A stretch of 64,000 bases of DNA from Sphagnum compactum (taxonomy: Eukaryota > Bryophyta > Sphagnopsida > Sphagnales), in NCBI GenBank assembly GCA_965153455.1, contig OZ234499.1, forward strand, positions 16,674,271 through 16,738,270, in the 5' to 3' direction. The notes under the pieces are model-generated. The model saw only the letters and a program-made list of their open reading frames with translations, was not told the DNA's origin and searched no databases. How positions within the stretch are numbered: the first letter of the stretch is position 1; every line of letters starts with the position of its first letter. This document shows, in pieces, positions 48,781 through 59,439 of the stretch. A program made the position numbers and the translations under genes.

Positions 48781-48908
48781 CTGATATTCCAGCGAGTATT
48801 TTCCCAAACTTCATGGTGCTAGGGATTAAGGTGAGAGGGGTTAATCCGGTGAGAGGGGTTAATCCCTAGCATGATGAAGTTTGCGGAAATAATAGTTGAA
48901 ATATCCAT
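48781..48908 (+). pseudogene. Inverted duplicate of SPX exon 1 start (hairpin)
   Basis: On the plus strand ATGAAGTTTGCGGAAATAAT (48874) encodes MKFAEIIVEI, a diverged SPX start. Just upstream, the minus strand from 48814 reads ATGAAGTTTGGGAAAATACT and encodes MKFGKILAGI, closer to SPX-B. Both are preceded by TTAATCCCTAGCA. The two arms (48781-48829 and 48859-48908) pair over about 50 bases with mismatches. The loop holds two copies of GGTGAGAGGGGTTAATCC. Confidence 0.75.
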
Positions 48909-48920
48909 TCAGATGAGGCT

Positions 48921-48951
48921 GGAGTGAACCAGCAGCCACCAATGCACCAGT
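48921..48951 (+). repeat. Left copy of a 31-bp inverted repeat flanking the 6.85-kb insertion
   Basis: GAGTGAACCAGCAGCCACCA followed by ATGCACCAG is the reverse complement of 55806-55836 with one difference. The left copy is in sense orientation relative to the SPX copy and resembles the part of SPX-B exon 1 that encodes SHCHECSRP. Confidence 0.75.
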
Positions 48952-49009
48952 TGCGAATGAGCCCGTTGAGGCCGTTTTCCGGATGAACTAAAATCCCATC
49001 CTCCCTGCC

Positions 49010-49290
49010 CGCATATATATATTTTTTCCACCTCTTCTCTACCCCAAAATTTTCCCCCCTCCTACCTACAACCTACCTCCCCCCTCCTACCTACCATCTA
49101 CCTCCCCCCTCCTACCTACCACCTACCTCCCCCCTCCTACCTACCACCTACCAACCCCTCCCCCCCCTCACTCCATCGCCAGAGCTCCAGAGACGTCGAG
49201 CGGGAGCGAGTTTGGAGCAGGGGAGCTTGGAGCAGCGAGCTTGGAGGAGGGGAGCAGCTGGAGCCGGAGCGGGACCCACGCGGGACCCAG
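49010..49290 (+). promoter_or_regulatory. TATA box, CT-rich minisatellite and non-coding exon 1 of the zinc-finger gene relic
   Basis: GCATATATATATTTTTTCC (49012) is a strong TATA box. It is followed by four units of about 26 bp, CTACCTACCACCTACCTCCC (49059-49160), and then a GC-rich exon (GAGCTTGGAGCAGCGAGC) ending ACCCAG|GTAAGC at 49290. Confidence 0.6.
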
Positions 49291-49338
49291 GTAAGCATCT
49301 TACTTTTTTTTCTCTCGTTTATTTTGTTTGTTTGTTTA

Positions 49339-50000
49339 TGGAGTTGCGCTGTAGCGCAGCTCCACAAGATACGATGCGTTGCAGCGCAGCATACCGAAGA
49401 AGGCAACGCTGTGCTCCAGCGCTTGTTTTGCTGTGCTACAGCGCAGCGGAGCGAAAGAAGGCGACGGCAGCAACGCTGCCGTCGCCTTCTTCTTCCTGTT
49501 GTGGAGCTGCGCTGCAGTGCAGCTCCACGAAGAAGGCGACAGCAGCTCCCGTCGCCTTCTTCTTCTTTGTGTTGCAAGAAAAAAGAAGAAGAAGAAGGCG
49601 ATGGCAGCATTGCTACCGTCGCCTTCTTCTTCTTCTTCTTTTTTGTGCAACATAACCTTCTTCTTCTTCTTCTTTTTTGTGCAGCTGCCGTCGCCTTCTT
49701 CTTCCTGGTGTGGAGCTGCGCTGCAGTGCAGCTCCACGAAGAAGGCGACGGCAGCTGCCGTTGCCTTCTTCTCTCTGTTGCAGAGCTGTGCTGCAGCGCA
49801 GCTCCACAAAGAAGGCGACGGCAGCTGTCGTCGCCTTCTTCTCTCTGCTGCGGAGCTACGCTACAGCGCAGCAGAAGAAGGCGACTATGTTGTGGAGCTA
49901 CGCTGCAACGTAGCGTAGTGAAGCAGGCGATGGCACGTTGTTGTCGTCGCCTTCTTCTCTATCTTCTGAAACTGCGCTGCAGCGCAACTTCACGAAGAAG
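49339..50000 (+). repeat. Array of alternating palindromes within an intron
   Basis: Two palindromes alternate. Type A is GTGGAGCTGCGCTGCAGTGC followed by AGCTCCAC, with good copies at 49501-49528 and 49710-49737 and diverged copies near 49340, 49785, 49850, 49890 and 49970. Type B is GAAGGCGACGGCAGC paired with GCTGCCGTCGCCTTC, for example 49455-49495 with a three-base loop. The intron limits are 49291 (GTAAGC) and 50302 (TTTCTTTAG). The long Arg- or Ser-rich frames in both strands follow from this array and are not genes. Confidence 0.85.
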
Positions 50001-50302
50001 GTGACGGCAGCTACCGGCACCTTCTTCTTCTTTTGTTTTGCTTTTTTTTTTTCCCCTTGTAGCATAGCAAAGAAGGCTGCAACTTTGTATTGAAGAAAAA
50101 GATGACAGTTGCCGCCACCTTCTTCGCTTTGCTGTAAGGAAATGGTGAATTTGCCTTTGTTTTGTGGTTTTGCTGTGAAGAAGGTGACGGTAGCAATGTC
50201 GTCACCTTCCTCTATGGTGGCAGATTTTATTTTTTCTTTGTTGTTGCTTATGGTGTAGTTCCTTAGAATTAACATTACACTAACTGGTGGTTTTTTCTTT
50301 AG

Positions 50303-51778
50303 GGTTATAATGGCCAGGGGAAGAAGATTGAGGAAAAGCGCTAGTGGGGAGTTGGAAATGAGTAAGGAAAATGGTACTGCGTTAGATGATGTAATTCTTC
50401 TGTCAAATGTTGCTGTGTTAGACTAGGCAATTCTTCTGCCAAATGTTGTTGTGTCAGATGAAGCAGATGCCGAGCCACACATTGCTGCAACTGCTGAGCA
50501 AAATATGGCTGCAGCAGATGAAGCAATTGGTGACCGAAGTAGTGTTGCAATAGATCAGCCAATTGGTGAGCAAAATGGTGCTCTATCATAATTGAAAGAC
50601 AAGGATGACAGTTTGGTATAGATTGTTTTAGAATTTATGGACATTAGATTAAAGACAGATTAAAAAAATTGTACAAGTCTCTTCAAGTGTAATTATATCC
50701 GCACCTTCCATCATTTGTTGGAAGGTGCGGGATTTTTTTTATCAAAATTTTTCTATTGCAATACCTGAAAATAATTCATGTTTATAGGAGTAGTATGTGA
50801 TTAAGTGAGTTTATGTTTTGTAATACCTGCATTCTGTTTTTTGATCTTTCATTTTTTGGTTTAGGTCCGGAAGTTGAATCTGACCAGGCTCCTCAGCCAC
50901 TTGCACTTTTTTGTCCACCTAATTTGGTTCGGAAGGACAAAGAATGGACGAAGGTTGGGTTGAAATAGAAGTGCAAAGTTGGCACTTGCACTGTCGCATA
51001 TTGTTCCAAATGGTTGCTGACCCAGCATTTGAAGGAGGTGCATGGCTTGGTGGCAGAAAAGGCCAAACCTGGTAGGCCTTCAACTGCTGCAGGAGGTCTT
51101 CGACATCAAGACCATGCCAAAATGAATGCTCGCATCTTGGGAAATGCAATGGCTGTGCAAAGGCGGAATGATCAAAAGGTGGCTAGTCGCGCTCGTGCCA
51201 AAGCACAACGCGAGTGGAAAAACCTGGTAGCTGTTGCAAAACAATGTCCACCATTCCCAAAACCAGCTTTGGTCAAATTAGCTTCAGAGCAATTGTTGAA
51301 GGTGTTGGGCCTCAATGCTTGGGGTGTGGGCAGTGTGCCTCGAGATGCAGCATCACGGATGGAGAAGGATGAAGATTTATAAAGGATGATTCGATCCACC
51401 CGTTGTGTACATGCACGACAATTGAAGACGACATGGGATGTAAAAAATTGGGATCGAGAGTCCAGTAAAACAAGTTGGACAAAACAGTTGGCAGATGTTT
51501 TGGATTTTCATGAATCTAGAATGATTCATGGAAGGTAAGAAACAATAATAAGCAATGTTTATTGTTTTTTTATTGCATTTCATCCAAGGTGTGTTAGGGT
51601 TTAACTTGGTGGTTTTTGGGTGTTTATAGGGTTCAGGGCCAAACACAGGAAGAGTTTGTTGTAACTGCAGTTCAGGTTGAGATGCCATTTTTACACTGCT
51701 CGTCATGCAGCAAAGGCTGCAAATGCAGCAGCTGCATATCGAGCTAAACACGGGATTGTAGATACTGATATGGGTTAG
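50303..51778 (+). pseudogene. Degenerate C2H2 zinc-finger gene inside the insertion
   Basis: Exon 2 starts after TTCTTTAG at 50303, with ATG at 50310 (MARGRRLRKSASGELEMSK) and a stop (TAG) at 50424. Exon 3 (50865-51534) has LFCPPNLVRKDKEWTKVGLK, a stop, and a C2H2 finger CKVGTC...H...H with spacing C-x4-C-x12-H-x4-H. A conserved-looking basic region (KPGRPSTAAGG, ILGNAMAVQRRNDQKVASRA) follows, then a further stop at 51380 and SWTKQLADVLDFHESRMIHG. Exon 4 (51630-51778) is frameshifted near 51690. Donor GTAAGA and acceptor TTTATAG look normal. It resembles a repeated plant gene of unknown function, probably element-borne and DNA-binding. Confidence 0.55.
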
Positions 51779-52184
51779 GGTTTCACTCTATATAGTTAGT
51801 TAAGTTTTATAACCCTTTTATTTTTTGGACTACCCAATTTTGAATTTCGATCCTTTGATATGTTATAGAGAACCAACGCTTTTTTTTCATTGGGTTCTTT
51901 AGTAATTTTTCATGCACCCATTTTTGTACATTTTTTATCAATATAATAGTATCTTCTACTCACATTTGTTTTATGGGTATATGGTTAAGCATATGTCTTC
52001 TTTGTCATAATTTTCATAGTACTTGAGATGTAAGAATCAAACCAAAGATTAAAATGAACATTGTGCAATACTTACATCTAATATAATAGGACTCACATCA
52101 CCTGAAGAGTTTTAAAACAATACACACATTTTAAACATATAATACCTACATCATTTTCTATTATAAATTCCATAAGGAGATTTT

Positions 52185-52510
52185 CAAATATGCAATACCC
52201 GCATATAAGTCCTGAAATAGCCGCAGGCATTTTGCATTCATTGCAATACCCGCATATAAGTCCCATAATAGCCGCTGGTATTTTTGGCATCTTTTGCAAT
52301 ACCCACATATGGGCCACAAATAGTTGCTGACATTCTTCATTCGTTGCAATACCCGCATATGGGTCCATGGTATTCGTTGGGTTTTTTTAACATTCCTTGC
52401 AATACCTGCATATAGTTTCCATAATAGCCGCTGGTTTTTTTTGGCATCTCTTGCAATACCTGCATATAGGTCCCATAATAGTTGCTGGTTTTTTTCATTC
52501 ATTGCAAAAC
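52185..52510 (-). repeat. Tandem repeat, unit about 60 bp (TGCAATACCCGCATAT)
   Basis: TTGCAATACCCGCATATAAG followed by TCCCATAATAGCCGCTGGT appears six times with small changes. On the minus strand this gives YAGIA-type peptides that are not genes. The core GGTATTGCA is shared with the next arrays. Confidence 0.85.
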
Positions 52511-52609
52511 TTACATTTTGTCATAAAATTAATTCAGAATAATAATTAATTTAGGTATATAAAAAGACATATTTTGGGTACCCAGAGCACTTATTTGTTA
52601 TTTTGAAAT

Positions 52610-52900
52610 GACGTTACATGCGGGTATTGCATTTAGGGTTTAGGGTCTTCACATAAGGTTTGCCTCAATCACCTATGGATTATTTCAGTATGAACTTGCA
52701 TGTAGGTATTGCATCTAGGCCTTGGTCTTCATTCAAAGGCGCACCCAAATTACATATTGGGTATTTCAAAGCGACCTTACATGTGGGTATTACATTTAAG
52801 GTTGCCCTTTCATTATAGGTTTTACCTTATTCACCTATGGGTTATTTTGAAATGAACTTGAATATGGCTATTGCATTTAGGGTTAAGGTTTCGTATAATT
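52610..52900 (+). repeat. Tandem repeat, unit about 80 bp (GGTATTGCATTTAGGG)
   Basis: Four diverged units each have CATGxGGTATTGCATTTAGG, then TTCA, then ACCTATGGxTTATTT. They use the same core as the other arrays of the insertion. Confidence 0.75.
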
Positions 52901-53879
52901 TTGACCCACTATATGATTATTTTAACCAAGAATTTATTTACTATATATCAGAAAAATATATAATAAAATTTCAATCAAACATAGGATTAATATGTGGGAG
53001 AGATCATTTTTATTACTATGTGAAACATGAAAAAAAAAGTAGAAATTTATGTGCTTTGATTTTTTTTTTAACATAGTTTAAAATCTTATTAAATTAGAGA
53101 CTTTATATTTATGTTTTTTGAAATCAGTATACAACTTTAAAAGGGGGGAAGAAAAAATGAACATCTTTGAAGAAATTTTAAGCTTGAACTTTTTATTTTT
53201 TGATGTCAACAAACTTTGTATTGCATTAAGGGTTGGGTTTTCACATAAGGTTTGTTTCTTACCTTTGTGTGATAACTCCAACCTAATTTTCCCAATCTCT
53301 TTGAAGAAAATATAGAATGAGATTGTATTGTTTCACATATGTCTAAACCCAAAAAATTTCCCCCCAATTTAATATAAAATATTTCTGATAATTAATGTAT
53401 TATCAAGAAATTTTGTCATATAATTAAATAATTAATAGACCATTATTTCAGATAATTTAGATGATTAATTATCAAGAATTAGATAATCATTTATTTATTT
53501 GAAATAATTAACTAATCATTTGGCTTAACTTTATTTACTTGGATAATAAAAAGTTGGATCTAAAAATCAGATTGATTAATTTGATATTTGATTTATTAAC
53601 TTAAATATATTTTTGTTTTAATAAGTTATTGAAATCATTATTTAAGATAATTATTCCATGTTATAGATTGTAAGTTCAGCTTTTTCATGAAAAATTCCTA
53701 CACCAAGATAAGCTTGATCACAATTGTCATTGTATTATTTGTTCCACAAACAATACAACCTCTTTTCAAATTCATGAAACAAAGTAAGAATCATGGAACT
53801 CCTAATCAACAACCCTAACCTCTATACACACCTTTGTTAGCATATTAATTTGAAATTAACTAATTATTTTGGAGTGACC

Positions 53880-54260
53880 CAAAAATGTAGGTATTACATT
53901 TAGGGTAGGATTTTCATTTAAAGAAGGCTTAAACCCCACATGCGTATTTTTGGTGTGACCCAAAATGCAAGTATTGCATTTAGGGTAGGATCTTCTTATA
54001 AAGAATGCTTAAACCCCACATGCGTACTTTCAAAATGGCCCAAAATGCAGGTATTGCATTTAGGGTAGGATCTTCATATTAAGAAGCTTAAACCCTACAT
54101 GCGTCCTTTCGGAGTGGCCCAAATTACAGGTATTGCATTTAGGGTCAAGTTATTTCAAGTGATTTTGCATGTGCATATTGTGTTTAGGGCTAGGTCTTCA
54201 CTTAAAGGTATCCAAACCATTTAGATGGGTTTTTTTGAAACGTGGGTATTGCATTTAGGC
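53880..54260 (+). repeat. Tandem repeat, unit about 75-80 bp (GGTATTGCATTTAGGG)
   Basis: Five units contain GGCCCAAAATGCAGGTATTG, CATTTAGGGTAGGATCTTCA and TTAAACCCCACATGCGTAC. They are the most regular copies of the family. Each unit carries one TTTAGGG. Confidence 0.85.
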
Positions 54261-55264
54261 TTGTTTTTTCATTTCAACTTGAAATACCCAAACTTATACT
54301 TACCTCTACCAACTGGAATTTTGGGGTTTCGTTGCAATACCTACACTCGTACTTACCTTTACCAACTGGAATTTCGGGGTATTACTTGCACTTGTATTTA
54401 CTTTTACCAACTGGGATTCTGGGGCCTAATTATAATACTTGCATTTAACACTAATATTATCATTATCCTTGTGTTTTTGCATTTCACACTTTTTGTGTTT
54501 ATTACTTGGAAACAATAATAAGCTTTGTGCCATATTAGACTTCATGTGTGTGTTGAATGCATGATGTTCAAAGAATTTGGGCTATGGTTTCCTCCATATA
54601 AAATTGATTCTAAAACAAAAATTTTAGTGCCAATGGCAACAATCTTGATTAGTAATTGAGACATTTATTAAAGTAAAATATTAGTTTTGAAATATATGAA
54701 CCAAATTCCTATACATTAAATCATAAATCATAACCCTACAAATCCAAATGATATTTTGCCATAAGCCTTATTACAACCCTAACTATACAAACCCTAACAA
54801 AAAAAAGATTTAGTGATATATGCCTTAAACCCAAAAAACTATACAAACTATACAAATCATATAATGCAAAATAAACAAATTTAAAAGAACATAGGAAAAA
54901 ATTTAGAAACCAAAATTCAAAGGTTTTAAATTATAAATATTTATTAACTGAAAGAAAATACGTTAATTTTTAAAAATAATCAAATAAATTTCGTACAAAA
55001 CCAAAAAAGAAGATATGCCTTTTACCTTTGTGTGATTTTTCCAACCTAATTTTTTCACTCTTTTTGAAGAAGGTATAAAATGCAATTGTATTATTTCACA
55101 TATGTGTAAACCCTAAAAATTTCCCCCCAAATTTAGCCTACTTTAAATTAATTAATATACATTTATGAAAAACTTATCAATTAATTTATGTGTCTCAACC
55201 CTAAACCTAATGGTTAAGTTAGTAGGGTATGTAATTAATAGAGTAGCTAGGTTAGTACAGTAGC

Positions 55265-55660
55265 TTGGTTAGTGGTGTGACCCAAAATGCAAGTATTGCA
55301 TTTAGGGTAAGATCTTCGTATAAAGATGCTTAAACCTCACATGCGTACTTTTGAAATGGCCCAAAATGCAAGTATTGCAATTAGGGTAGGATCTTCATAT
55401 AAAGATGCTTAAACCCCACATGCGTACTTTCGAAATGGCCCAAAATGCAGGTATTGCATTTAGGGTAAGGTTTTTAGGGTAGGGTTAAGTTAGTAGGGTA
55501 TGTAATTAATAGGGTAGCTAGGTTAGTAGGGTAGGTGGTTAGTACAGTAGCTACGTCAATAGGATAACTAGTTATTAGGGTAGCTGTGTGAGTAGGGGAT
55601 AATAAATAAGGTACCAAGGTTGGTGCAGTACTTATGAAGGTAGAAAAGTGAGCAGGGTAG
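55265..55660 (+). repeat. Third array of the same satellite plus a GGTTAGTAGGGTAGCTA repeat
   Basis: Three units of the CAAAATGCAAGTATTGCATT family (55278-55465) are followed by short units of GTTAGTAGGGTAGCTA (to about 55650). The phrase TTAAGTTAGTAGGGTATGTA occurs both before (55211) and after (55493) the three units. Confidence 0.8.
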
Positions 55661-55805
55661 CTATGTGTGAGGTCAGGTCCAGGGAAAAACGACCAAGAAC
55701 CAAAAAAAAAAAGTACAATGGTCAGCAGCAAAAAGAAATGGACTGTCATGAACCCCATCCGGCGCCGAATGAAAAAATGCAAGGCATCTAGTGGACAGAA
55801 CGGCC

Positions 55806-55836
55806 AATTGGTGCATTGGTGGCTGCTGGTTCACTC
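55806..55836 (-). repeat. Right copy of the 31-bp inverted repeat
   Basis: ATTGGTGCATTGGTGGCTGC followed by TGGTTCACTC is the reverse complement of 48921-48951. It lies antisense to the adjacent SPX remnant. Confidence 0.75.
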
Positions 55837-55854
55837 TGGACGATGATGATGCCT

Positions 55855-56510
55855 TTGGACGATGATGCACCTGCAATGGATTTCCAACTTCCGGGAATTG
55901 AGTGGTTACATCATGTGGAGCTTTCCAAAAATCGACGATTTTATCATGGGCATTAAGCAGTACTTCGGTGCTACCATGAGTGTAATCCATTCTATCACCT
56001 TGCCTAGCATATTCTTCTCTGCTGAACTGCTCTTTAACCTCTTTACAGGACTTCAGCATGTGGAAAGTTTAGTGAATCTTACAGTTCTGCTTTTTGGTAT
56101 GCTTTATACTGCAGGACTTGGACGACATGTAGAATGAGGAAAAAGCCCTTTAAAAGATACTTCACCTCTTCAGCAGGATGAGATTCCGGAGCCAAAACAA
56201 ACTGTTGAATGTAAGGTGACACATGTTCAGCCTTCCTATGAAGTCGATGGTCCTACCAGGCAACTATAGCTTCCTGAACCTTGCATTTAAGCTGACAGAT
56301 TTATCTTGCCTTGCTACCACTGAGCTTGAGATAGCTTTTTCTTGCAGAAATCAAACTCATTTGCTATTAACGAAGTTTGTTGCAGAAAGAGCAAAGAAAG
56401 GAAGCTACATGGATAATGCCAAATGGGTGTAATTTGCAACTTCTGTAGAAATCCTCGAGAAGCAGGACAAAGCCACTGACTCCAACATCAAAACATAGTT
56501 GCAAATGACA
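55855..56510 (+). pseudogene. SPX pseudogene, 3' part (end of exon 1, exons 2 and 3)
   Basis: The segment 55866-55985 encodes LQWISNFRELSG...PKIDDFIMG, aligning with SPX-B LQSQVLEFKRLL...WKINVFFTA. After a homologous intron with the acceptor TTTATACTGCAG (56115), exon 2 remnants include GAGATTCCGGAGCC and the segment matching GNYSYLNFA (CAACTATAGCTTCCTGAACC, 56260). Exon 3 begins near 56450 with ATCCTCGAGAAGCAGGACAA (ILEKQDK...TDSNI against ILKKHDKRTGSNI) and then stops. The start of exon 1 is across the 6.85-kb insertion. Multiple stops show it is dead. Confidence 0.75.
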
Positions 56511-56514
56511 ATTA

Positions 56515-57585
56515 ATCACATATGATCACACATTGAATAGTTGCAAAATGCAAGATTCTTTTAGTGCAAGGAATTCTCAACAAGTTTTCTAGCACCCACA
56601 TTGTTGGCAAATCCTTATCCATTTTGTGATTCTATTGTTGGATCTTTAATTCTAAGCTTTTGCTACTCCTATTTATAATTTTAAAATCCATAATCAAAAC
56701 TCAAGAGGTGTTTTGAATGGTTCTTCAATTGCATGCATTACTACAATATTTCGATTCCCTATCCCTTTGATTTTTTTTGATTGATTTTGAGTTTTTGAAT
56801 GTACATTATGTAATAAATTATAGCTCTAGAGTTTTTCTTCAATACCTATTACCAAGATTATAGACTTTGCAATGCAATTTTTTGGGTATTTTCTATAAGT
56901 TTTCAACTTCTACAGTGATTACAGGTTTTCTTTGAATTTTGCAAACCATTTATGCTACATTATGTAGTTTAGAGCTTCAATTCCTCCATACATGACATAA
57001 ATAACAATTTAATGCAATGTACTTAGAAGTTAAGTTACTATGACCTATCTATGTTGCAAATTTAACTTGTAACTTTTAAAGTAGGCTCACTACTTGTAGC
57101 CTCACAAATGTTCAATTGCTAAAATATGGTTGTGTTTTACACATTAAATTTTGGAATTTAACATCTTTTACTTTAAAAATGAACACATAGCCTTCATTTT
57201 TCCACAACAGAAAACATTTGGTAGTCTCGAAAAAAAACCCATAATATGAAAAATATACAAAAGAATACACTGGTTTTTATGCTGTGGAAACCCCTGAGTG
57301 TCAAGGTTTACAGGAATCAGGTCCACTCTCCACTCCACCTCATGGGGCCTATGTTCCCATAAAGCCCTCCCCTTGGGTTTTACCCTACATCAAAAGTATG
57401 ATGCCCTTACAAGCAGCTGCTAGTTTGGCATGTTTGTATCTTCAACCCTAGAAGATCCAGATGGCGGAGACTAGATGGAACCTTAGTTAGAGAGTTGATC
57501 TCAAGCTTCTTCAGATATGAGATGGGCAAGTCATTTCATGATGTCATAATCACCAACTTCAATCAGCGGTAAAGTAGTGAACACT
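56515..57585. other. AT-rich intergenic DNA, nothing recognised
   Basis: No gene or clear repeat, apart from the diverged GGGGCCTATGTTCCCATAAA unit near 57345. Confidence 0.5.
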
Positions 57586-57587
57586 TA

Positions 57588-57879
57588 GAGCATCTCCACC
57601 CCACACCTGCCATCATCCCTCTTCATTAAATCTTGCAGCAGGAGAGCGTGAATCCTGCTGCTCTCCTGTATTGATGTCCATTTTGCACTGGACATTTTAA
57701 GTCCTTTAAAATCTTTTTTTTACTATGGATTTGGACAGTGACTGTTACTCGTCCAGATGTAACGACATAAATGGTCTTTGAGTGTTTAGTGAAAATTTTA
57801 TCACGTTTGTGGGTGGGGACAGTGATCATTAATCACTATTCTATTTTAAAATAAAGGAGTTGCTGGGGTGGAGATGCTC
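57588..57879. mobile_element. Tourist-like MITE (292 bp)
   Basis: It has termini GAGCATCTCCACCCCA and TGGGGTGGAGATGCTC in inverted orientation, flanked by TTA and TTT. Plant PIF/Harbinger-type MITEs commonly have GAGCATCTCC-like ends and a TTA-type target duplication. The interior is non-coding. Confidence 0.75.
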
Positions 57880-58135
57880 TTTATCGTTGCTGATTACAAT
57901 TCAAATTACTTCCCTGCTTATAATTTATTGGAAGGAAACAAAGTGTTAGCCTAGAGCAACATGTTCATTAAGTTTATGTACATATAATGTAAAGTCCTTA
58001 TCACACTTCCAGTCTGGGCCAATCCAGCAGCTTCGGTGACATTACTCCTCAACAGCTAGTTACAAATGGGAAACCAATCCATCCACCATTAATAGCTAAT
58101 CTATCTTTGCATGATCTTAAGATAATTTGTTGTAG

Positions 58136-58243
58136 GGGAGGTCCTTGTACAAGTGTGTTCTCCTGAGTGAGGGCCACCTAAGGGCAAGAACAGGAAGGTG
58201 TTCTCAAACCTCAGGAGAACACACAAGTATGGGAACCTCCCCT
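58136..58243. repeat. Foldback element, 33-bp arms
   Basis: GGGGAGGTCCTTGTACAAGT at the left and ACTTGTGTGTTCTCCTGAG-type sequence inverted at the right (ending GGGAACCTCCCC) pair over about 33 bases with about five mismatches. It lies at the left end of the roughly 300 extra bases that interrupt the duplicated flank. Confidence 0.6.
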
Positions 58244-59439
58244 TTTGCAAACAACTCTCTTTTGATTTGCTGGCTTCTTTCCCGTTTTGTAGAAAACAAA
58301 TATTTATATGGGAACGTGGGAACATATGAAATTGGGGAGCTCCCTGTCATAACGCCTAGGGTTCTTCTGCTGCCGGAGATCACTCAAAATACTCATACAA
58401 ATCAAAAGGGAGTTGTTTACTTCGTGGTGAATGGTTGTTTTTTTGGGACTTTTGCCGTCTTATCTTGCAAAGTAAAATCACATGACAATTCTGCCCTTGT
58501 TTTATCTGGAAAGTTATTGCAACTGGTATTTAATTTTTTTCACATATTTGTTGAAAGAGGAGTTGATAGCACCTTCCAGGCCCCCTCTCTCATTTTTATA
58601 CTGCAGTTTAGGGTCAGCTTCCACTTTGATAGAAATAAAATAAAAGAAAACTTCAAAACATTATTTTTTTAATAAATTTGAATTTGAATTTTTTCATGAT
58701 CTATTGTGATATTGTCATATCAAGAGTGAAATTATTCAGATTGTGACCTCTGATAATTAAGATGGTTTTCAATACCTCACCTTCATATTTTCACAATGAA
58801 CCCATTTCACTATTTAAAAGATTATTTAATGACGAAACTGACCCTGGGGCAAAGTATGATGTTCTATACAAGGATATCCAAAGAGTAAGGGTCACTTTCC
58901 ATGTACCCCACCCACCCACTATTTTCTGGTGGGTCTTGGGGTGGGCTCTTCTGGCCTTCCCCCCCCCCCACCCCGCCTCCACCCACCAAATTTGAGTCGT
59001 TTCTAGTTTCTACCAGTGCTTTTTCTTCGTTGTGAAAATTCTTAACTTGGGCATTTCTAGCCACATCTTGGACGGGCAAATGGGCAGCCAGGGAAAAAAG
59101 AAGCAGCAGTACTTTTGTACTGCCTACATTAAGCACCTACCTTTTGCTTATGTAACGCCTTCCCACATGCCATCTTACTGGCTGGCTTGAAATAAATAGC
59201 GGTTTGAGTCCATTAAGGGCCTACAGTACAAGCATTAATTGTAATTCATGACCAAATACACACCAACCTTGCCACTCTACAGTATGTATACTTAATTCTC
59301 CAAAAAAGAAAGTGATTTATAAGGATTCTTCAAAATTTCTACTTTCATATCTGGTCTATAGCCAAATCTGGTTATAGATATTCTTGTGGATGATCACCAT
59401 TTTGGCCACATCACAAAATTGGGAAAAAACAAATAATAA

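Larger units (their letters stand above)
48954..55805. mobile_element. 6.85-kb insertion splitting an SPX copy
   Basis: SPX exon 1 sequence is found on the left (48.87-48.95 kb) and the rest of exon 1 with exons 2 and 3 on the right (55.86-56.51 kb), both in plus orientation. The material between has its own promoter, a spliced gene relic and satellite DNA. Inverted 31-bp copies of SPX-like sequence lie at both borders. No clear target duplication or transposon termini were identified, so transposition, or repair joining with an inverted fill-in, are both possible. Confidence 0.55.

Noticed and set aside
49137-50275. Long overlapping frames on both strands rich in Arg, Ser and Cys
   Set aside because: They arise from the palindromic intron array and CT/GAA-rich sequence; all frames stay open for the same reason and none has a domain.
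52185-55660. Telomere-derived sequence (TTTAGGG)
   Set aside because: The heptamer occurs once per 60-80-bp unit and never in tandem, so it is not an interstitial telomere; it was kept only as a satellite feature.
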